Source: DATFTF01 sp963825175
GTDB taxonomy: Bacteria > Acidobacteriota > Thermoanaerobaculia > UBA5066 > Gp7-AA6
Length of the DNA stretch: 64,000 bases
Assembly: GCA_963825175.1 (NCBI GenBank)
Contig: CAWGSA010000001.1
Coordinates: 434,001 to 498,000 of the forward strand
Reading direction: 5' to 3'
The stretch's first letter is position 1; each line of letters opens with the position of its first letter. Positions 36,752 to 46,053 of the stretch are shown in pieces. The notes below the pieces were generated by a model. That model searched no databases, had not been told where the DNA came from, and saw nothing but the letters and a program-made list of their open reading frames with translations. Made by a program: the position numbers and the translations under genes.

Positions 36752-38911
36752 TCAGGACTTCGTTTCCTCGGGGACGCCGCGGGGCGCGAGCGGAAGGGCG
36801 CGCAGACGGATTCCGGTCGCGGCGAAGATGGCATTCCCGATCGCCGGGGCCAGGCCGATCAGCGGGGTCTCCCCCGCGCCGGAGGAAGGAAGATCCTTTC
36901 GGTCGAGGAGGACCGTCTCAATCGGCGGCACATCGACGAAACGCGGCACCCGGTACTGCGCGAAATGGGGATTGGCGATTTTCCCGCCTGCGAAGCGGAT
37001 CGCTTCGAACAGCGCTCCGCCGATCGCCTGCACCACCGCGCCCTCGATCTGGTTGCGCAGGCCGTTGGGATTGACGACCGCGCCGCACTCGAAGGCCTCG
37101 ACCACGCGGCGAAGGATGACGCGCCGCGTGGCCGCTTCGACCTCGACCTCCGCGCAGGTCGCGACGTAGCCTCCCTTCTCCACTCCGCCCGCGATTCCGA
37201 ATCCGCGCCCGGCGGCGGGCTTTGACTTTCCCCAGCCGAACTTCTCCGCGGCGGCCCGAAAGACCGCCTTCAGCCGGTCATCGGCCAGATTCTTCAGACG
37301 CAGCTCGAGGGGGTCCATGCGCAACGCCTGCGCGATCTCGTCCATGTGCGATTCCCGGGCGAAGTGATTGGCCGTCGCGGCGAGGCCGCGGTAGGAGCCC
37401 TGGCGCAGCGGGGAGTCCACCGGATGAAACTCGATCTTCCGGTTGGCCACGGCGTATGGCGTCCCGATTCCCGCCGGCCCCGAGTTGTAGTTGTGAAACT
37501 CCCAGGCCGTGACCGTGCCATCCTTGCGGGCGCCGCTCTCGACCTCGATCACGCCGGCCGGCCGAAAGTAAGCCCAGGTGAACTCTTCCTCGCGCGTCCA
37601 GACGACCTTGACAGGCTTGCCGGCCGCTTTCGCCAGGCGCGCCGCCTCCACCGCCGCGTCGCCGGTGTGCTTGCCGCCGTAGGCCGAGCCGGTGTCAGGG
37701 ACCAGGACCCGCACGCGCCCGGCGGGAATCCGGAACGCCTCCGCCAGCTCCTCCTTCACCGCGAAGGGGCGCTGCGTTCCGGTCCAGACCGTGAGCTTGT
37801 CGCCGGCCCACTCGGCCACCGCCGCGCGCGGCTCCAGGGGCGCGTGCGCGATGTAGGCGACCGTGTAGCTCGCCGAAAGCTTGACGTCCGCCGCCGCGCG
37901 CGCGTCCTCCACCGAGCCGGCGGTCTCGGCCCGCGAGCGGTCGCCCGTCTGGGCGTTCTTCTTGAGGTACCCGAACAGCTCCTGGTCCGACGGCTGGGCC
38001 GGCACGGCCCACTTCGCGCGCAGCGCCGCGACGGCCCGCTCGGCGCTCCATTCGTCGGGAGCCGTCACGCCGACGAAATCGGCGTCGTGGACGACACGGA
38101 TTCCGCGGATCTTCTCGGCGGCCGCGGCATCGATCGACTCGAGCTTCGCCTTGAAACCGGCGGGACGGAGGATCTTGCCGTGAAGCATCCCCGGGCGAGA
38201 GAGGTCGGAGGTGTACCGATGCGCCCCGGTCACGAAGTCGCGGCCGTTGACCTTGGGCACGGGGCCGCCCGCCACCGTCCAGTCCCTGGGCGGCGCGAGG
38301 GGCATCTCCGCCGAGATCGTGCGGACGAGCTGCCGGCCCTCGGCGAGCTCTCCGTACGAGATCGAGCGGCGGGCGGCGCGGTCGGCGATCTTTCCGTCGG
38401 CGGCGGTGAGAGCGGTCCGGTCCACTTTCCAGCGCTCCGCGGCCATGTCCAGGAAGAGCTCGCGAGCCGCCGCCGCGGCCCTACGCAGCTGCGGGGCCAT
38501 CGTCGGCGTCGTGCGGCTGCCGAACGTGCCCATGTCGTACGGCGTCCGGTCGGTGTCTCCCATCACCATCTCGACTGATCCGACCGGAACCCGCAGCTCC
38601 TCGGCCACCTGCTGAGACAGCGAGGTGCGGATGTTCTGTCCCATCTCGACCTTCCCGGTGAAGACGGTGACGCGCCCATCAGCCCCGACGTGGATCCAGG
38701 CCGCGAGATCCGTGGGCGGCTCGTGCCCGCCGCGAACCCGGCCGGACTCCTGACCGGAGACCGCCGACGCGGGGACCGCCGCGCAGACCAGGACGCCGCC
38801 TCCCAGGATCCGCAGGAATCCGCGCCGGTCGACGTCGAACCGGTGCAATCCGGCGACTCCGTGCTCGGCGAGATCCTCCCGGAGATCGTCGCGATCCAAC
38901 GGCGCCGTCAC
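36752..38911 (-). CDS. Molybdenum hydroxylase large subunit (IorB/aldehyde-oxidase-like), Tat-exported
   Basis: 719 residues of the xanthine-dehydrogenase family, molybdopterin-binding subunit. A twin-arginine segment lies inside the N-terminus (VDRRGFLRILGGGVLVCAAV), about 28 residues in. Motifs include LAAWIHVGADGRVTVFTGKVEMGQNIRTSL, written here as its two ends LAAWIHVGADG and GKVEMGQNIRTSL. Also present are DTGSAYGGKHTGDAAVEAAR, VKVVWTREEEFTWAYFRP, RQGSYRGLAATANHFA and the late GAGETPLIGLAPAIGNAIF. This is the isoquinoline-1-oxidoreductase type with only two subunits and no FAD protein. It overlaps the Fe-S subunit gene by 4 bp. Substrate is an N-heterocycle or aldehyde, not determinable. 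Confidence 0.92.
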   Translation of the reverse strand: MTAPLDRDDLREDLAEHGVAGLHRFDVDRRGFLRILGGGVLVCAAVPASAVSGQESGRVRGGHEPPTDLAAWIHVGADGRVTVFTGKVEMGQNIRTSLSQQVAEELRVPVGSVEMVMGDTDRTPYDMGTFGSRTTPTMAPQLRRAAAAARELFLDMAAERWKVDRTALTAADGKIADRAARRSISYGELAEGRQLVRTISAEMPLAPPRDWTVAGGPVPKVNGRDFVTGAHRYTSDLSRPGMLHGKILRPAGFKAKLESIDAAAAEKIRGIRVVHDADFVGVTAPDEWSAERAVAALRAKWAVPAQPSDQELFGYLKKNAQTGDRSRAETAGSVEDARAAADVKLSASYTVAYIAHAPLEPRAAVAEWAGDKLTVWTGTQRPFAVKEELAEAFRIPAGRVRVLVPDTGSAYGGKHTGDAAVEAARLAKAAGKPVKVVWTREEEFTWAYFRPAGVIEVESGARKDGTVTAWEFHNYNSGPAGIGTPYAVANRKIEFHPVDSPLRQGSYRGLAATANHFARESHMDEIAQALRMDPLELRLKNLADDRLKAVFRAAAEKFGWGKSKPAAGRGFGIAGGVEKGGYVATCAEVEVEAATRRVILRRVVEAFECGAVVNPNGLRNQIEGAVVQAIGGALFEAIRFAGGKIANPHFAQYRVPRFVDVPPIETVLLDRKDLPSSGAGETPLIGLAPAIGNAIFAATGIRLRALPLAPRGVPEETKS

Positions 38912-39387
38912 GAACGGTTCTCCGTTCTCATCGCGGCGGAAGCCTGCCGCACCGCGGCCAGGATTCGCGGATACGTGCCGCAGCGGCAGATGTTGCCGGT
39001 CAACGCCCCGATCACGTCCTCATCGGAAGGGTTTTGGCTCGTCGCGAGCAGCGCGGCGGCCGCCAGGATCATGCCCGACGTGCAGTAGCCGCACTGGAGG
39101 GCTTCCTGATCCAGGAACGCCTGCTGCACCGGGTGCAAACGGCCGGAACGCCCCAGGCCTTCGATCGTGACGATTTTCTTCCCGGCGGCCTCGGCCACCG
39201 ACGTCCGGCACGCGCGCGCCGCCCGCCCGTCGATCAACACGGTGCACGCGCCGCATTGCCCTTCGCCGCACCCGTACTTGGTTCCGGTCAGGTCCAGCCG
39301 GTTGCGCAGGACCGAGAGGAGAGTCTCCCCGGAGGGCGCTTCCACCGAGCGCTTCGAGCCGTTGACGATCAGAGCCTGCGAAGGCAT
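38908..39387 (-). CDS. (2Fe-2S)-binding subunit of molybdenum hydroxylase (IorA-like)
   Basis: 159 residues from the ATG at 39387, which has GGAGG 6 bp upstream; an earlier in-frame ATG at 39399 lacks one. Plant-type ferredoxin cluster motif YGCGEGQCGACTVLIDG with a fourth Cys in RACRTSV. The C-terminal helical cluster domain has QCGYCTSGMIL and GNICRCGTYPRI. Transfers electrons from the molybdopterin subunit, whose gene overlaps its stop (ATGA), to an external acceptor. SET-domain gene upstream on the same strand, 116 bp away. Confidence 0.95.
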   Translation of the reverse strand: MPSQALIVNGSKRSVEAPSGETLLSVLRNRLDLTGTKYGCGEGQCGACTVLIDGRAARACRTSVAEAAGKKIVTIEGLGRSGRLHPVQQAFLDQEALQCGYCTSGMILAAAALLATSQNPSDEDVIGALTGNICRCGTYPRILAAVRQASAAMRTENRS

Positions 39388-39503
39388 GGACGCCTCCATC
39401 TCGAGCGAGCCGTCCGATTATAGGTGGACGCCCGGACGCGGAGATCCGGCCGACAGGATGGCCCGAGTCTTGTATGGCGGAGGCCTGAGCGGTCTCTAAG
39501 CTC

Positions 39504-40010
39504 TCACCGGCCGCCGGAGCGGATCTTCTGTTCGAGGTACCACGAGAACCAGCCGCGGTATTTCTCCTGAAGGTCCGGGCGCCTCCAGTCCCGCCCGGTG
39601 ACGGTCCCCCGGCACGCCGCCGCGCCGCAGCGGCAGTCCATGCGGCCTTCGTCGTCGTCGGTCATGGCCCAATCGTGCGTCAGCTCCTCCCCCAACGCGA
39701 TGTCTCGCAGGGCGGCGAACACGATCTGGCCGCGCACGCCGATGTTGGGCTCGCACGAATGGTTGCTGAAGATCATCGATCCCTCGCGATCCGATGTTTC
39801 CACCGGTCCGATGAAGAGGTCCTCGCCGATCTGGATCTCCGCCGGCCCAAGCTCGGGAGCGATCCGGGCGAGCGTGGCGCGATCGAAGATGTGCCCGCCC
39901 TTGACCGCGACCACTTCGCCGGCGGCAATGGGAGCGGCGGCGAAGAGACCGCGCCCCTGGATGGGAGATTCTCGCACCACGGTCTTGGGCGACAGATACG
40001 ACATGCGCAT
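39504..40010 (-). CDS. SET-domain protein (lysine methyltransferase-like)
   Basis: 168 residues from the ATG at 40010. The SET fold is complete: ESPIQGRGLFAAAPIAAGEV, the SAM/active-site motif IFSNHSCEPNIGVRG, GEELTHDWAMTDDDEGRMD and a post-SET-like zinc cluster DCRCGAAACRGTV. It lacks the pre-SET region and extra chromatin-reader domains. Bacterial stand-alone SET proteins occur scattered across phyla and may modify bacterial proteins. It is divergent from the PAP2 gene (starts 20 bp apart). The substrate cannot be inferred from neighbours. Confidence 0.88.
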   Translation of the reverse strand: MRMSYLSPKTVVRESPIQGRGLFAAAPIAAGEVVAVKGGHIFDRATLARIAPELGPAEIQIGEDLFIGPVETSDREGSMIFSNHSCEPNIGVRGQIVFAALRDIALGEELTHDWAMTDDDEGRMDCRCGAAACRGTVTGRDWRRPDLQEKYRGWFSWYLEQKIRSGGR

Positions 40011-40030
40011 TGAAGAATCTCCCTCATAGG

Positions 40031-40921
40031 ATGAGCCCGACCGCCATGGGACGACCGCGCCGTTTCGGAGCCTTGCTGCTCCTGGCAATCTGGGTGACGC
40101 CGGGAACGGCCGCCGGCGCCGACGACGATTCTCTCCCACCGCCGACCCTGGAAGAACAGACCGCGCCGCCGACGGCCCGCTCTCTTCCCGGCCGCGTCTT
40201 CGACACCCTCGTCGATGAGGCCAGGCGCTATGCGGGCGACGCGGTGGCGTTGGCGACCGCTCCCGGATCCTGGAACGGATCGGACTGGCGGCGGGCGGGC
40301 GAAGTGAGCGCCACGCTCGGGGTGCTGCTGGCGGCCGACGAGTCGATCGACAGCTTGGCGCGGCATCGAAGATCGCACTTCACCGATCGGGTCTCGGGCG
40401 CCACGACCTGGATCGGCGGCGGACTCGGATTCCGCGTCCCCTTCGCGCTCCTGGCCGGCGGCTTCGCCTTCTCCGACACGAACGTGCGGGACATGGGGCG
40501 GGACGCGATCGAGGCCTGCCTCATGAGCGAGCTTCTCACCAAGGGGGTCAAGCGCGTCGCCGGCCGCGAACGCCCATTCGAAACCGACGGCGAGACGACG
40601 TTCCAGCCGTTTTCCTCGCACGATTCGTTCCCTTCCAGCCACACGACGCAGGCATTCGCCATCGCCTCGGTGATCGCCATGCGCTCGGACGGATGGCTGG
40701 TTCCGACTCTCTCCTATACGGCCGCGACCCTCGTCGCCTTCGACCGGATCAACGACCGAGTCCATTTCTCGAGCGACGTCTTCGCCGGCGCAGTCGTCGG
40801 TACCGTCACCGGCCGTTTCCTCGTTTCTCGTCACCGGAAACGGTCCCCGCCGCCGCCGCGGAAGGTCCGGATCGAGATCCTCCCCATTCCTTCCGGCCTC
40901 TCGGCGCGGGTCCGATTCTGA
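40031..40921 (+). CDS. PAP2-type phosphatase, exported
   Basis: About 296 residues (alternative ATG at 40046). Signal peptide around FGALLLLAIWVTPGTAAGA. The three PAP2 motifs are present: KRVAGRERPF (K-x6-RP), PSSHTTQAFAIASV (PSxH) and DRINDRVHFSSDVFAGAVVG (the SR-x5-H-x3-D type, with the first Ser replaced). Hydrolyses phosphomonoesters such as phosphatidate or undecaprenyl pyrophosphate; here probably periplasmic with few membrane helices. Its start region overlaps the promoter of the divergent SET gene. Confidence 0.88.
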   Translation: MSPTAMGRPRRFGALLLLAIWVTPGTAAGADDDSLPPPTLEEQTAPPTARSLPGRVFDTLVDEARRYAGDAVALATAPGSWNGSDWRRAGEVSATLGVLLAADESIDSLARHRRSHFTDRVSGATTWIGGGLGFRVPFALLAGGFAFSDTNVRDMGRDAIEACLMSELLTKGVKRVAGRERPFETDGETTFQPFSSHDSFPSSHTTQAFAIASVIAMRSDGWLVPTLSYTAATLVAFDRINDRVHFSSDVFAGAVVGTVTGRFLVSRHRKRSPPPPRKVRIEILPIPSGLSARVRF

Positions 40922-40973
40922 TGCCGAGCACGACCCGAGCGGCGTACCGCCAGGAGTCGTTCTGAGTCTGGCG

Positions 40974-42554
40974 GTGAGAAGCCCCTGCGACGAAGGGAGC
41001 ATCCGCTCGGCGGGCCGGGCATTGCCCTGCGACCCGAGCGTCCGTCGATGGGTGCTTGCGGCGGCGATTCTCGGCTCGAGCATCGCGTTCATTGACGGCA
41101 CGGTGGTCAACGTCGCTCTGCCGATCATCCAGGAGCGGCTGTCCGCGTCCGTCACCGGAACGCAGTGGATCGTGGAGGCTTACACCCTGGGGCTGTCCGC
41201 GCTCCTTCTGGTCGGAGGAGCCCTGGGCGACAGACTGGGCCGCCGCCGCGTCTTCGTCGTCGGGGTGTTCGTCTTCGCGCTGGCGTCCGCCGCTTGCGGC
41301 CTCGCGCGCGGCGTGGGCGAGCTGGTGGCGGCCCGCACCCTCCAGGGCGTGGGCGGAGCGCTGCTGATTCCTGGCAGCCTGGCGCTCATCGGATCGGCCT
41401 TCCCCCCCGACGAGCGCGGCAGGGCGATCGGCCTGTGGTCCGGGGCGACTTCGGTCGCGGTGGTCATCGGTCCGGTCCTCGGCGGGTGGCTGGTCCAGAC
41501 CGTGTCCTGGAGGGCCGCATTCTGGATCAATCTGCCGCTGGCGGCGGCCGTCATCGTGATCTCGATCCGAAAAGTCCCCGAGTCGCGACAATCGGGGACG
41601 CCGCCGCTCGATGCGGCAGGCGCGGCGCTGGTGATCGCGGGACTGGCGGGAGTCGTCTTCGGGCTGATCGAATCCGCCGGCTCCGGCCGCCGAGACCCGT
41701 GGATCCTCGGCGTTCTCGTCTCGGGCGCCGTGATTCTCGTTCTGTTCCTGGTCGTCGAGCGCCGGAGCGCTCACCCCATGGTGCCTCTGGATCTGTTTCG
41801 ATCCCGCCCCTTCACCGGCGCGAACCTCGTGACCTTCTGTCTCTATGCCGCGCTGTCCGCGACGATGCTCTTCCTCTCCTTCGACCTGATCGAAGCCCAG
41901 GGCTTCACGCCGACGGCCGCCGGAGCGGCCCTGGTCCCTCTGATCCTGCTCGTCTCTTCTCTGTCGCGCTGGTCGGGCAGCCTTCTGGATCGTGTCGGCC
42001 CGCGACTGCCCTTGACCGCCGGACCCGCGATGGCCGCGGTCGGCTTCGCGCTGCTGGCGATTCCTTCGACTGGAGCGAGCTATTGGTCCGGCTTCTTCCC
42101 GGGGATCTGCGTTCTCGGGCTCGGCATGGCCGTCACGGCCGCTCCCCTGACGACCGTGGTGATGAACAGCGTCGATCCGTCGCGCGCGGGCCTGGCCTCG
42201 GGAATCAACAACGCGGTGTCGCGCATCGGTGGTCTTCTCGCGGTCGCTGTTCTGGGGCTCGTTGTGACGACGGCGTTTTCGCGTTCTCTGGACAGGAGGC
42301 TCGAGCGCGCCGGGCTCGGGTCCGTGGCGCACGAGATTCCGGCCGCCGAGCGGTTGAAGCTGGGAACGCTCCGGCCTCCGCAAGATCTCTCCGTCGGCGA
42401 GGCCCGCGCGTTTTCCGACGCGACCGCCGCCGCGCTCGCCGATGCGTTTCGAGTCGTGGCCCTCGCCTCGGCCGCGCTGGCCCTCTGCGCGGCCGCGACG
42501 GCAGCATGGCTCTTCGCCTCGACACCGCGGCCGGCGGCTCTGCGCCGCCTCTGA
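40974..42554 (+). CDS. MFS drug:proton antiporter, DHA2/EmrB family (14 TM)
   Basis: 526 residues, GTG start. Motif D1 in TM1 (AILGSSIAFIDGTVVNVALP), motif A in loop 2-3 (GALGDRLGRRRVFVVG), motif B-like in TM4 (LVAARTLQGVGGALLIPGSL) and motif C in TM5 (VIGPVLGGWLVQ). Fourteen hydrophobic segments are predictable by eye, as in EmrB/QacA exporters. No adjacent EmrA-type membrane fusion gene. It starts 53 bp after the PAP2 stop on the same strand. No ribosome site is clear. Confidence 0.92.
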   Translation: MRSPCDEGSIRSAGRALPCDPSVRRWVLAAAILGSSIAFIDGTVVNVALPIIQERLSASVTGTQWIVEAYTLGLSALLLVGGALGDRLGRRRVFVVGVFVFALASAACGLARGVGELVAARTLQGVGGALLIPGSLALIGSAFPPDERGRAIGLWSGATSVAVVIGPVLGGWLVQTVSWRAAFWINLPLAAAVIVISIRKVPESRQSGTPPLDAAGAALVIAGLAGVVFGLIESAGSGRRDPWILGVLVSGAVILVLFLVVERRSAHPMVPLDLFRSRPFTGANLVTFCLYAALSATMLFLSFDLIEAQGFTPTAAGAALVPLILLVSSLSRWSGSLLDRVGPRLPLTAGPAMAAVGFALLAIPSTGASYWSGFFPGICVLGLGMAVTAAPLTTVVMNSVDPSRAGLASGINNAVSRIGGLLAVAVLGLVVTTAFSRSLDRRLERAGLGSVAHEIPAAERLKLGTLRPPQDLSVGEARAFSDATAAALADAFRVVALASAALALCAAATAAWLFASTPRPAALRRL

Positions 42555-42589
42555 CGGGACCAGCCCACTTCTCGTGCCCTGTAACGGAC

Positions 42590-42640
42590 GTAGGGGCGGG
42601 GCTGTCCCCGCCCGCGGGCGGCCGCGAGGGCCGCCCCTAC
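42590..42640. repeat. GC-rich REP-like palindrome
   Basis: A 51-bp element flanked by GTAGGGGCGG (42590-42599) and its exact reverse complement CCGCCCCTAC (42631-42640). Inside, GGGGCGGGG pairs with CCCCGCCC, and GGGCGGCC with GGCCGCCC. It lies between the MFS gene and fumarase. It resembles the repetitive extragenic palindromes widely scattered in GC-rich environmental genomes. A related but distinct GTAGGGGAGGGG form occurs at 60263-60420. Confidence 0.75.
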
Positions 42641-42720
42641 GGCAGGGAGGCGCTACTAGTGCATTCGGATCAGTCGGCGTTCCCGATCCTTGAGTACATT
42701 GACCGATGGAGGAGATGCCG

Positions 42721-44442
42721 ATGTCGACGATCCAATCGAAGGTCCTTGGCCGCCGAAAACCGACGGGAGCGAGGCCCCGCTCTGCCGGAAAGGCCGCGAA
42801 GGCCTCCGCGCCGAAGGACGAGTTCGTTTACACCAACCCGTTCGCGCACGGAGAGGACACCACCAGGTACCGGCTCGTGAGCCGCAAGCACGTGCGGAAG
42901 GCGACCTTCGCAGGGAGGTCCGTCCTCGTCGTGGAGCCCGAGGCCCTGACGCTCCTGGCGCGCGAGGCGATGCGCGACGTGTCGTTCCTGCTGCGCCCGA
43001 AGCACCAGCGGCAGGTGGCCTCGATCCTGGAGGACCCGGAAGCCTCGGGCAACGACCGGTTCATGGCGACGACGCTCCTCAAGAACGCCGTCGTCTCCTC
43101 GAAGTTCGAGCTCCCCTTCTGCCAGGACACCGGGACCGCCACGGTCGTGGCGTGGAAGGGGCAGCAGGTCTGGACGGGCGGCGACGACGCGGCGTTCCTC
43201 TCGAAGGGAATCTGGAAGACCTACACCGGGGAAAACCTGCGTTACTCCCAGACGGCGGCGCTGACAATGTATGACGAGGTCAACACCGGCAACAACCTCC
43301 CCGCGCAGATCGACATCTACGCGACGCCCGGACGCGATTACCGCTTCCTCTTCGTGGCCAAGGGGGGCGGCTCGGCCAATAAGACCTACCTGTTCCAGGA
43401 GACGAAGGCTCTCTTGAACCCGGCGAGCCTGGAGACGTTCTTAGTCGAAAAGATGAAGAGCCTCGGGACGGCGGCGTGTCCTCCGTACCACATCGCGATC
43501 GTCGTCGGCGGGACCTCGGCGGAGGCGTGCCTGAAAACCGTCAAGCTCGCCTCGACCGGCTACTACGACTCGCTGGCGACGACCGGCGACCGGACGGGCC
43601 GCGCCTTTCGCGATCGGGAGCTCGAGGGCAGGCTCCTCGAGGCCGCGCAGAAGCTCGGATTCGGAGCTCAGTTCGGCGGCAAGTACTTCGCTCACGATGT
43701 TCGCGTCATCCGGCTCCCCCGCCATGGCGCCTCCTGCCCTGTCGGCCTCGGCGTCTCCTGCTCGGCGGACCGCAACGTCCTGGCCAGGATCGACGAGAAG
43801 GGCATCTGGCTGGAGGAGCTCGAGCGGCATCCCGAGAAACTCCTGCCGGTCCGGAACGCCGCGAACGTCCAGGGACACGACGACGACGCGCAGATCGTCC
43901 GGATCGATCTGAACCGGCCGATGCCGGAGATCCTGGCCGAGCTCTCCAGGCACCCCGTCGCCACCGCGCTCGCCTTGACCGGACGCCTCGTCGTCGCGCG
44001 CGACATCGCCCACGCGAAGCTGAAGGAGCGCCTCGACGCCGGCGGCGGCCTTCCGCAATACTTCAAGGACCACCCGGTCTACTACGCGGGGCCGGCCAAG
44101 ACACCGAAGGGAAAACCTTCCGGCTCCTTCGGCCCGACGACGGCCGGGCGCATGGACTCCTACGTCGACCTCTTCCAGTCGCAGGGCGGCTCTCTGATCA
44201 TGATCGCGAAAGGGAATCGAAGCCCGAAGGTGACCGAGGCCTGTCAGAAGCACGGCGGCTTCTACCTCGGGTCCCCCGGCGGCCCGGCCGCGCTGCTCGC
44301 GGCGGAGAACATCAAGAAGGTCGAGGTCCTCGAGTATCCGGAGCTGGGGATGGAGGCGATCTGGGCGATCGACGTCGTGGACTTCCCCGCCTTCATCCTG
44401 GTGGACGACAAGGGGAACGATTTCTTCCAGCGGCTGAAATAA
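42721..44442 (+). CDS. fumA: Class I (Fe-S) fumarate hydratase, fused alpha/beta
   Basis: 573 residues from the ATG at 42721; GGAGGAG lies 6 bp upstream. Iron-sulfur fumarase interconverting fumarate and malate in the TCA cycle. The alpha-like part contains KFELPFCQDTGTATVVAWKG, GKYFAHDVRVIRLPRHGASCP and GLGVSCSADRN; the three cluster cysteines are those in PFCQDTG, GASCPVG and GVSCSADR. The beta-like part begins near residue 395 and has SGSFGPTTAGRMDSYVDLFQ and MIAKGNRSPKVTEACQKHGG, ending VVDFPAFILVDDKGNDFF. The N-terminal 40 residues are Lys/Arg/Ala-rich and unusual. Oxygen-labile in known members. Confidence 0.94.
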   Translation: MSTIQSKVLGRRKPTGARPRSAGKAAKASAPKDEFVYTNPFAHGEDTTRYRLVSRKHVRKATFAGRSVLVVEPEALTLLAREAMRDVSFLLRPKHQRQVASILEDPEASGNDRFMATTLLKNAVVSSKFELPFCQDTGTATVVAWKGQQVWTGGDDAAFLSKGIWKTYTGENLRYSQTAALTMYDEVNTGNNLPAQIDIYATPGRDYRFLFVAKGGGSANKTYLFQETKALLNPASLETFLVEKMKSLGTAACPPYHIAIVVGGTSAEACLKTVKLASTGYYDSLATTGDRTGRAFRDRELEGRLLEAAQKLGFGAQFGGKYFAHDVRVIRLPRHGASCPVGLGVSCSADRNVLARIDEKGIWLEELERHPEKLLPVRNAANVQGHDDDAQIVRIDLNRPMPEILAELSRHPVATALALTGRLVVARDIAHAKLKERLDAGGGLPQYFKDHPVYYAGPAKTPKGKPSGSFGPTTAGRMDSYVDLFQSQGGSLIMIAKGNRSPKVTEACQKHGGFYLGSPGGPAALLAAENIKKVEVLEYPELGMEAIWAIDVVDFPAFILVDDKGNDFFQRLK

Positions 44443-44507
44443 GCGACGGCGCGCCGTCTTCATCGCGGCGTCGTGTCACTCCTGACCCCACGGAGGAGCC
44501 GAGGGAG

Positions 44508-44744
44508 CTACTTCCCTTTCGGTTTTAAGTCGTTGAACGAAACCTTGCCGGCCCCGGCGCCGCTGGAGGCAGAGCCGATGTTCAGAACCTGCTCGACATC
44601 AAAGGAGTAGTCTTCGACTTCGAAGAGTTTTCCTTTGCCGCCGCCTCTGACACCCTGGGCCTTCCCGGGCGTCAGGCCTTTGACAGGCAGACTCTTCGAC
44701 GCCTTGCCTCGCTTGGTCGCATTCGTTCCGCGCTTGATCGCCAC
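44508..44744 (-). CDS. Gly-Gly-leader microprotein with Hcp N-terminal-segment core
   Basis: 78 residues, GTG start with a very strong AAAGGAGG site. Residues 1-35 form a basic leader (SKSLPVKGLTPGKAQGVRGG) ending in Gly34-Gly35. The core (36-78) contains FEVEDYSFDVEQVLNIGSAS followed by SSGAGAGKVSFNDL. This resembles the early strands and the Gly-rich loop of T6SS Hcp (E-V-x-x-Y-S-F-x-V then SGAGAGKVxF). Four other genes in this window share the leader pattern. Recognition is by eye from knowledge of the Hcp family, PF05638. Secreted peptide, RiPP-like precursor or fragmenting Hcp paralog are all possible. Confidence 0.65.
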   Translation of the reverse strand: MAIKRGTNATKRGKASKSLPVKGLTPGKAQGVRGGGKGKLFEVEDYSFDVEQVLNIGSASSGAGAGKVSFNDLKPKGK

Positions 44745-45087
44745 GTATTCCTCCTTTTACGACTTCCACCACGCCTTCTTACGAGGCCCTCATTATCGCA
44801 ACATGGGTGCCAGCTGCACGCACCCTGGCCAACCCGTTGCTTTCAGAGACTTTGGCCGCAAAACCACTCCACGAACCGGACAGCCTGGGCGAATCGAAAC
44901 GAGACCAGGACGGTATCGACTTGAGCCGATCGTCACGTCCTGGCTGTCGCCTGAGAATGCTCATCCCGAGGTTCGAACGAGCGGAAGACAGCGACAGCAC
45001 GGCATACCGGCCGCATTCGGTGGCGGCAGAGGTCCAGGGTTCCGACGGTCACGCCAACCGGCTGTCCCTCAGACGCTTACGAAAATC
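44745..45087. other. Intergenic, 343 bp, no gene seen
   Basis: No coding ORF or hairpin of note is visible. It holds the promoter of the Gly-Gly-leader gene at 44744 and the 3' flank of the minus-strand membrane protein gene. CGCTTACGAAAA near 45075 recurs at about 53714 in another gene-poor stretch. Confidence 0.45.
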
Positions 45088-46053
45088 TCAACTTTTTCCG
45101 GTTCGGTCGTCTCGTTTTTCCATCGCGCCCGCCAACACCAGGATCGTTCCGCAGAAGAGCAGGGTGTCGAAAAAGTAGTTCAGCGCAACCAGGCTCTTCG
45201 GCGCCGCGATGAGCATCGGCAGGTAGATCCACAACACCGCCAGCAGAATCGTGAGCCCCAGCACGGTGGCTGCCTCGCGCGGCCTCTTGTTCACGATCAG
45301 GGCGGCGCCCCCAAGAACGAGAACGACGCCGACGAAATAGCTCAGGACAATCCGCCCGGGAATCCATTCCGGAGTCAGCAGCTTCAGTGGGATTCCCGGC
45401 ACGTTTGCCGGGTGCAGCAGATGCTCCACGCCGTAGAAGACCGAAGGAATGCCGATGAAGAATCGCGGAACGGCCAGCCATGCCTCCCTGCGCTCCGTGG
45501 GCCACGGCCGCGGCGGCCGAGCGCTCCACCGCGACATCGCGAGAGCGAAACCGCCGCTGCTGAAAACGAGCTGCCGCAGGGCCAGGGCCCAAGAGAACCT
45601 GTTGTCCGTGTGCGCAAGGAGGCCTGGGATGTCCATGACGAGCACGAAGATCAGCATCGTGGCTCCCACCAGAGCCCCAGCCAGCCGCGCCTGAACGCGG
45701 GCAGCAATACCGAGCCCCGCGCAAATAAATCCGCCGCCCACCGCCAGGACCCAAAACAGATGCGCGGGTATCCAGCGAGGAACGAGAGTCACAATGTCCG
45801 CCGTGTCCGTGAAATGCTCGGTGCCAAAAACCGCCATCGGAATCGCGAAGAACAGCAGGCCAAACGGCAGGATGCGGTCCACGCCGCGCAGCTCCCGCAC
45901 ATCCGCGGCAATTCGGATGAGGCCGATGACGAGAAGGAGCGACGCGCAAACATAGATCCAGAACACCGTCGCCGTCATGCCGAACGGCAGGGCGGCCAGA
46001 GGAGGTACCACGGCAGCGAACTTCGCAGTCGGCCGAATCGCTTTCCAGGACAT
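45088..46053 (-). CDS. DoxX-like polytopic membrane protein, unassigned
   Basis: About 321 residues from the ATG at 46053; GGGAGG lies close upstream. Roughly ten hydrophobic segments: MTATVFWIYVCASLLLVIGL, ILPFGLLFFAIPMAVFGTEH, HLFWVLAVGGGFICAGLGIA, GALVGATMLIFVLVMDIPGL, RIVLSYFVGVVLVLGGAALI and NYFFDTLLFCGTILVLAG. The repeated FGTEHFTD and YGVEHLLHPANVPGIPL blocks suggest an internal duplication of a DoxX-like unit. Function unknown. The gene ends in basic residues (KRDDRTGKS). 462 bp upstream are gene-free and include an operator-like palindrome. Confidence 0.65.
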   Translation of the reverse strand: MSWKAIRPTAKFAAVVPPLAALPFGMTATVFWIYVCASLLLVIGLIRIAADVRELRGVDRILPFGLLFFAIPMAVFGTEHFTDTADIVTLVPRWIPAHLFWVLAVGGGFICAGLGIAARVQARLAGALVGATMLIFVLVMDIPGLLAHTDNRFSWALALRQLVFSSGGFALAMSRWSARPPRPWPTERREAWLAVPRFFIGIPSVFYGVEHLLHPANVPGIPLKLLTPEWIPGRIVLSYFVGVVLVLGGAALIVNKRPREAATVLGLTILLAVLWIYLPMLIAAPKSLVALNYFFDTLLFCGTILVLAGAMEKRDDRTGKS

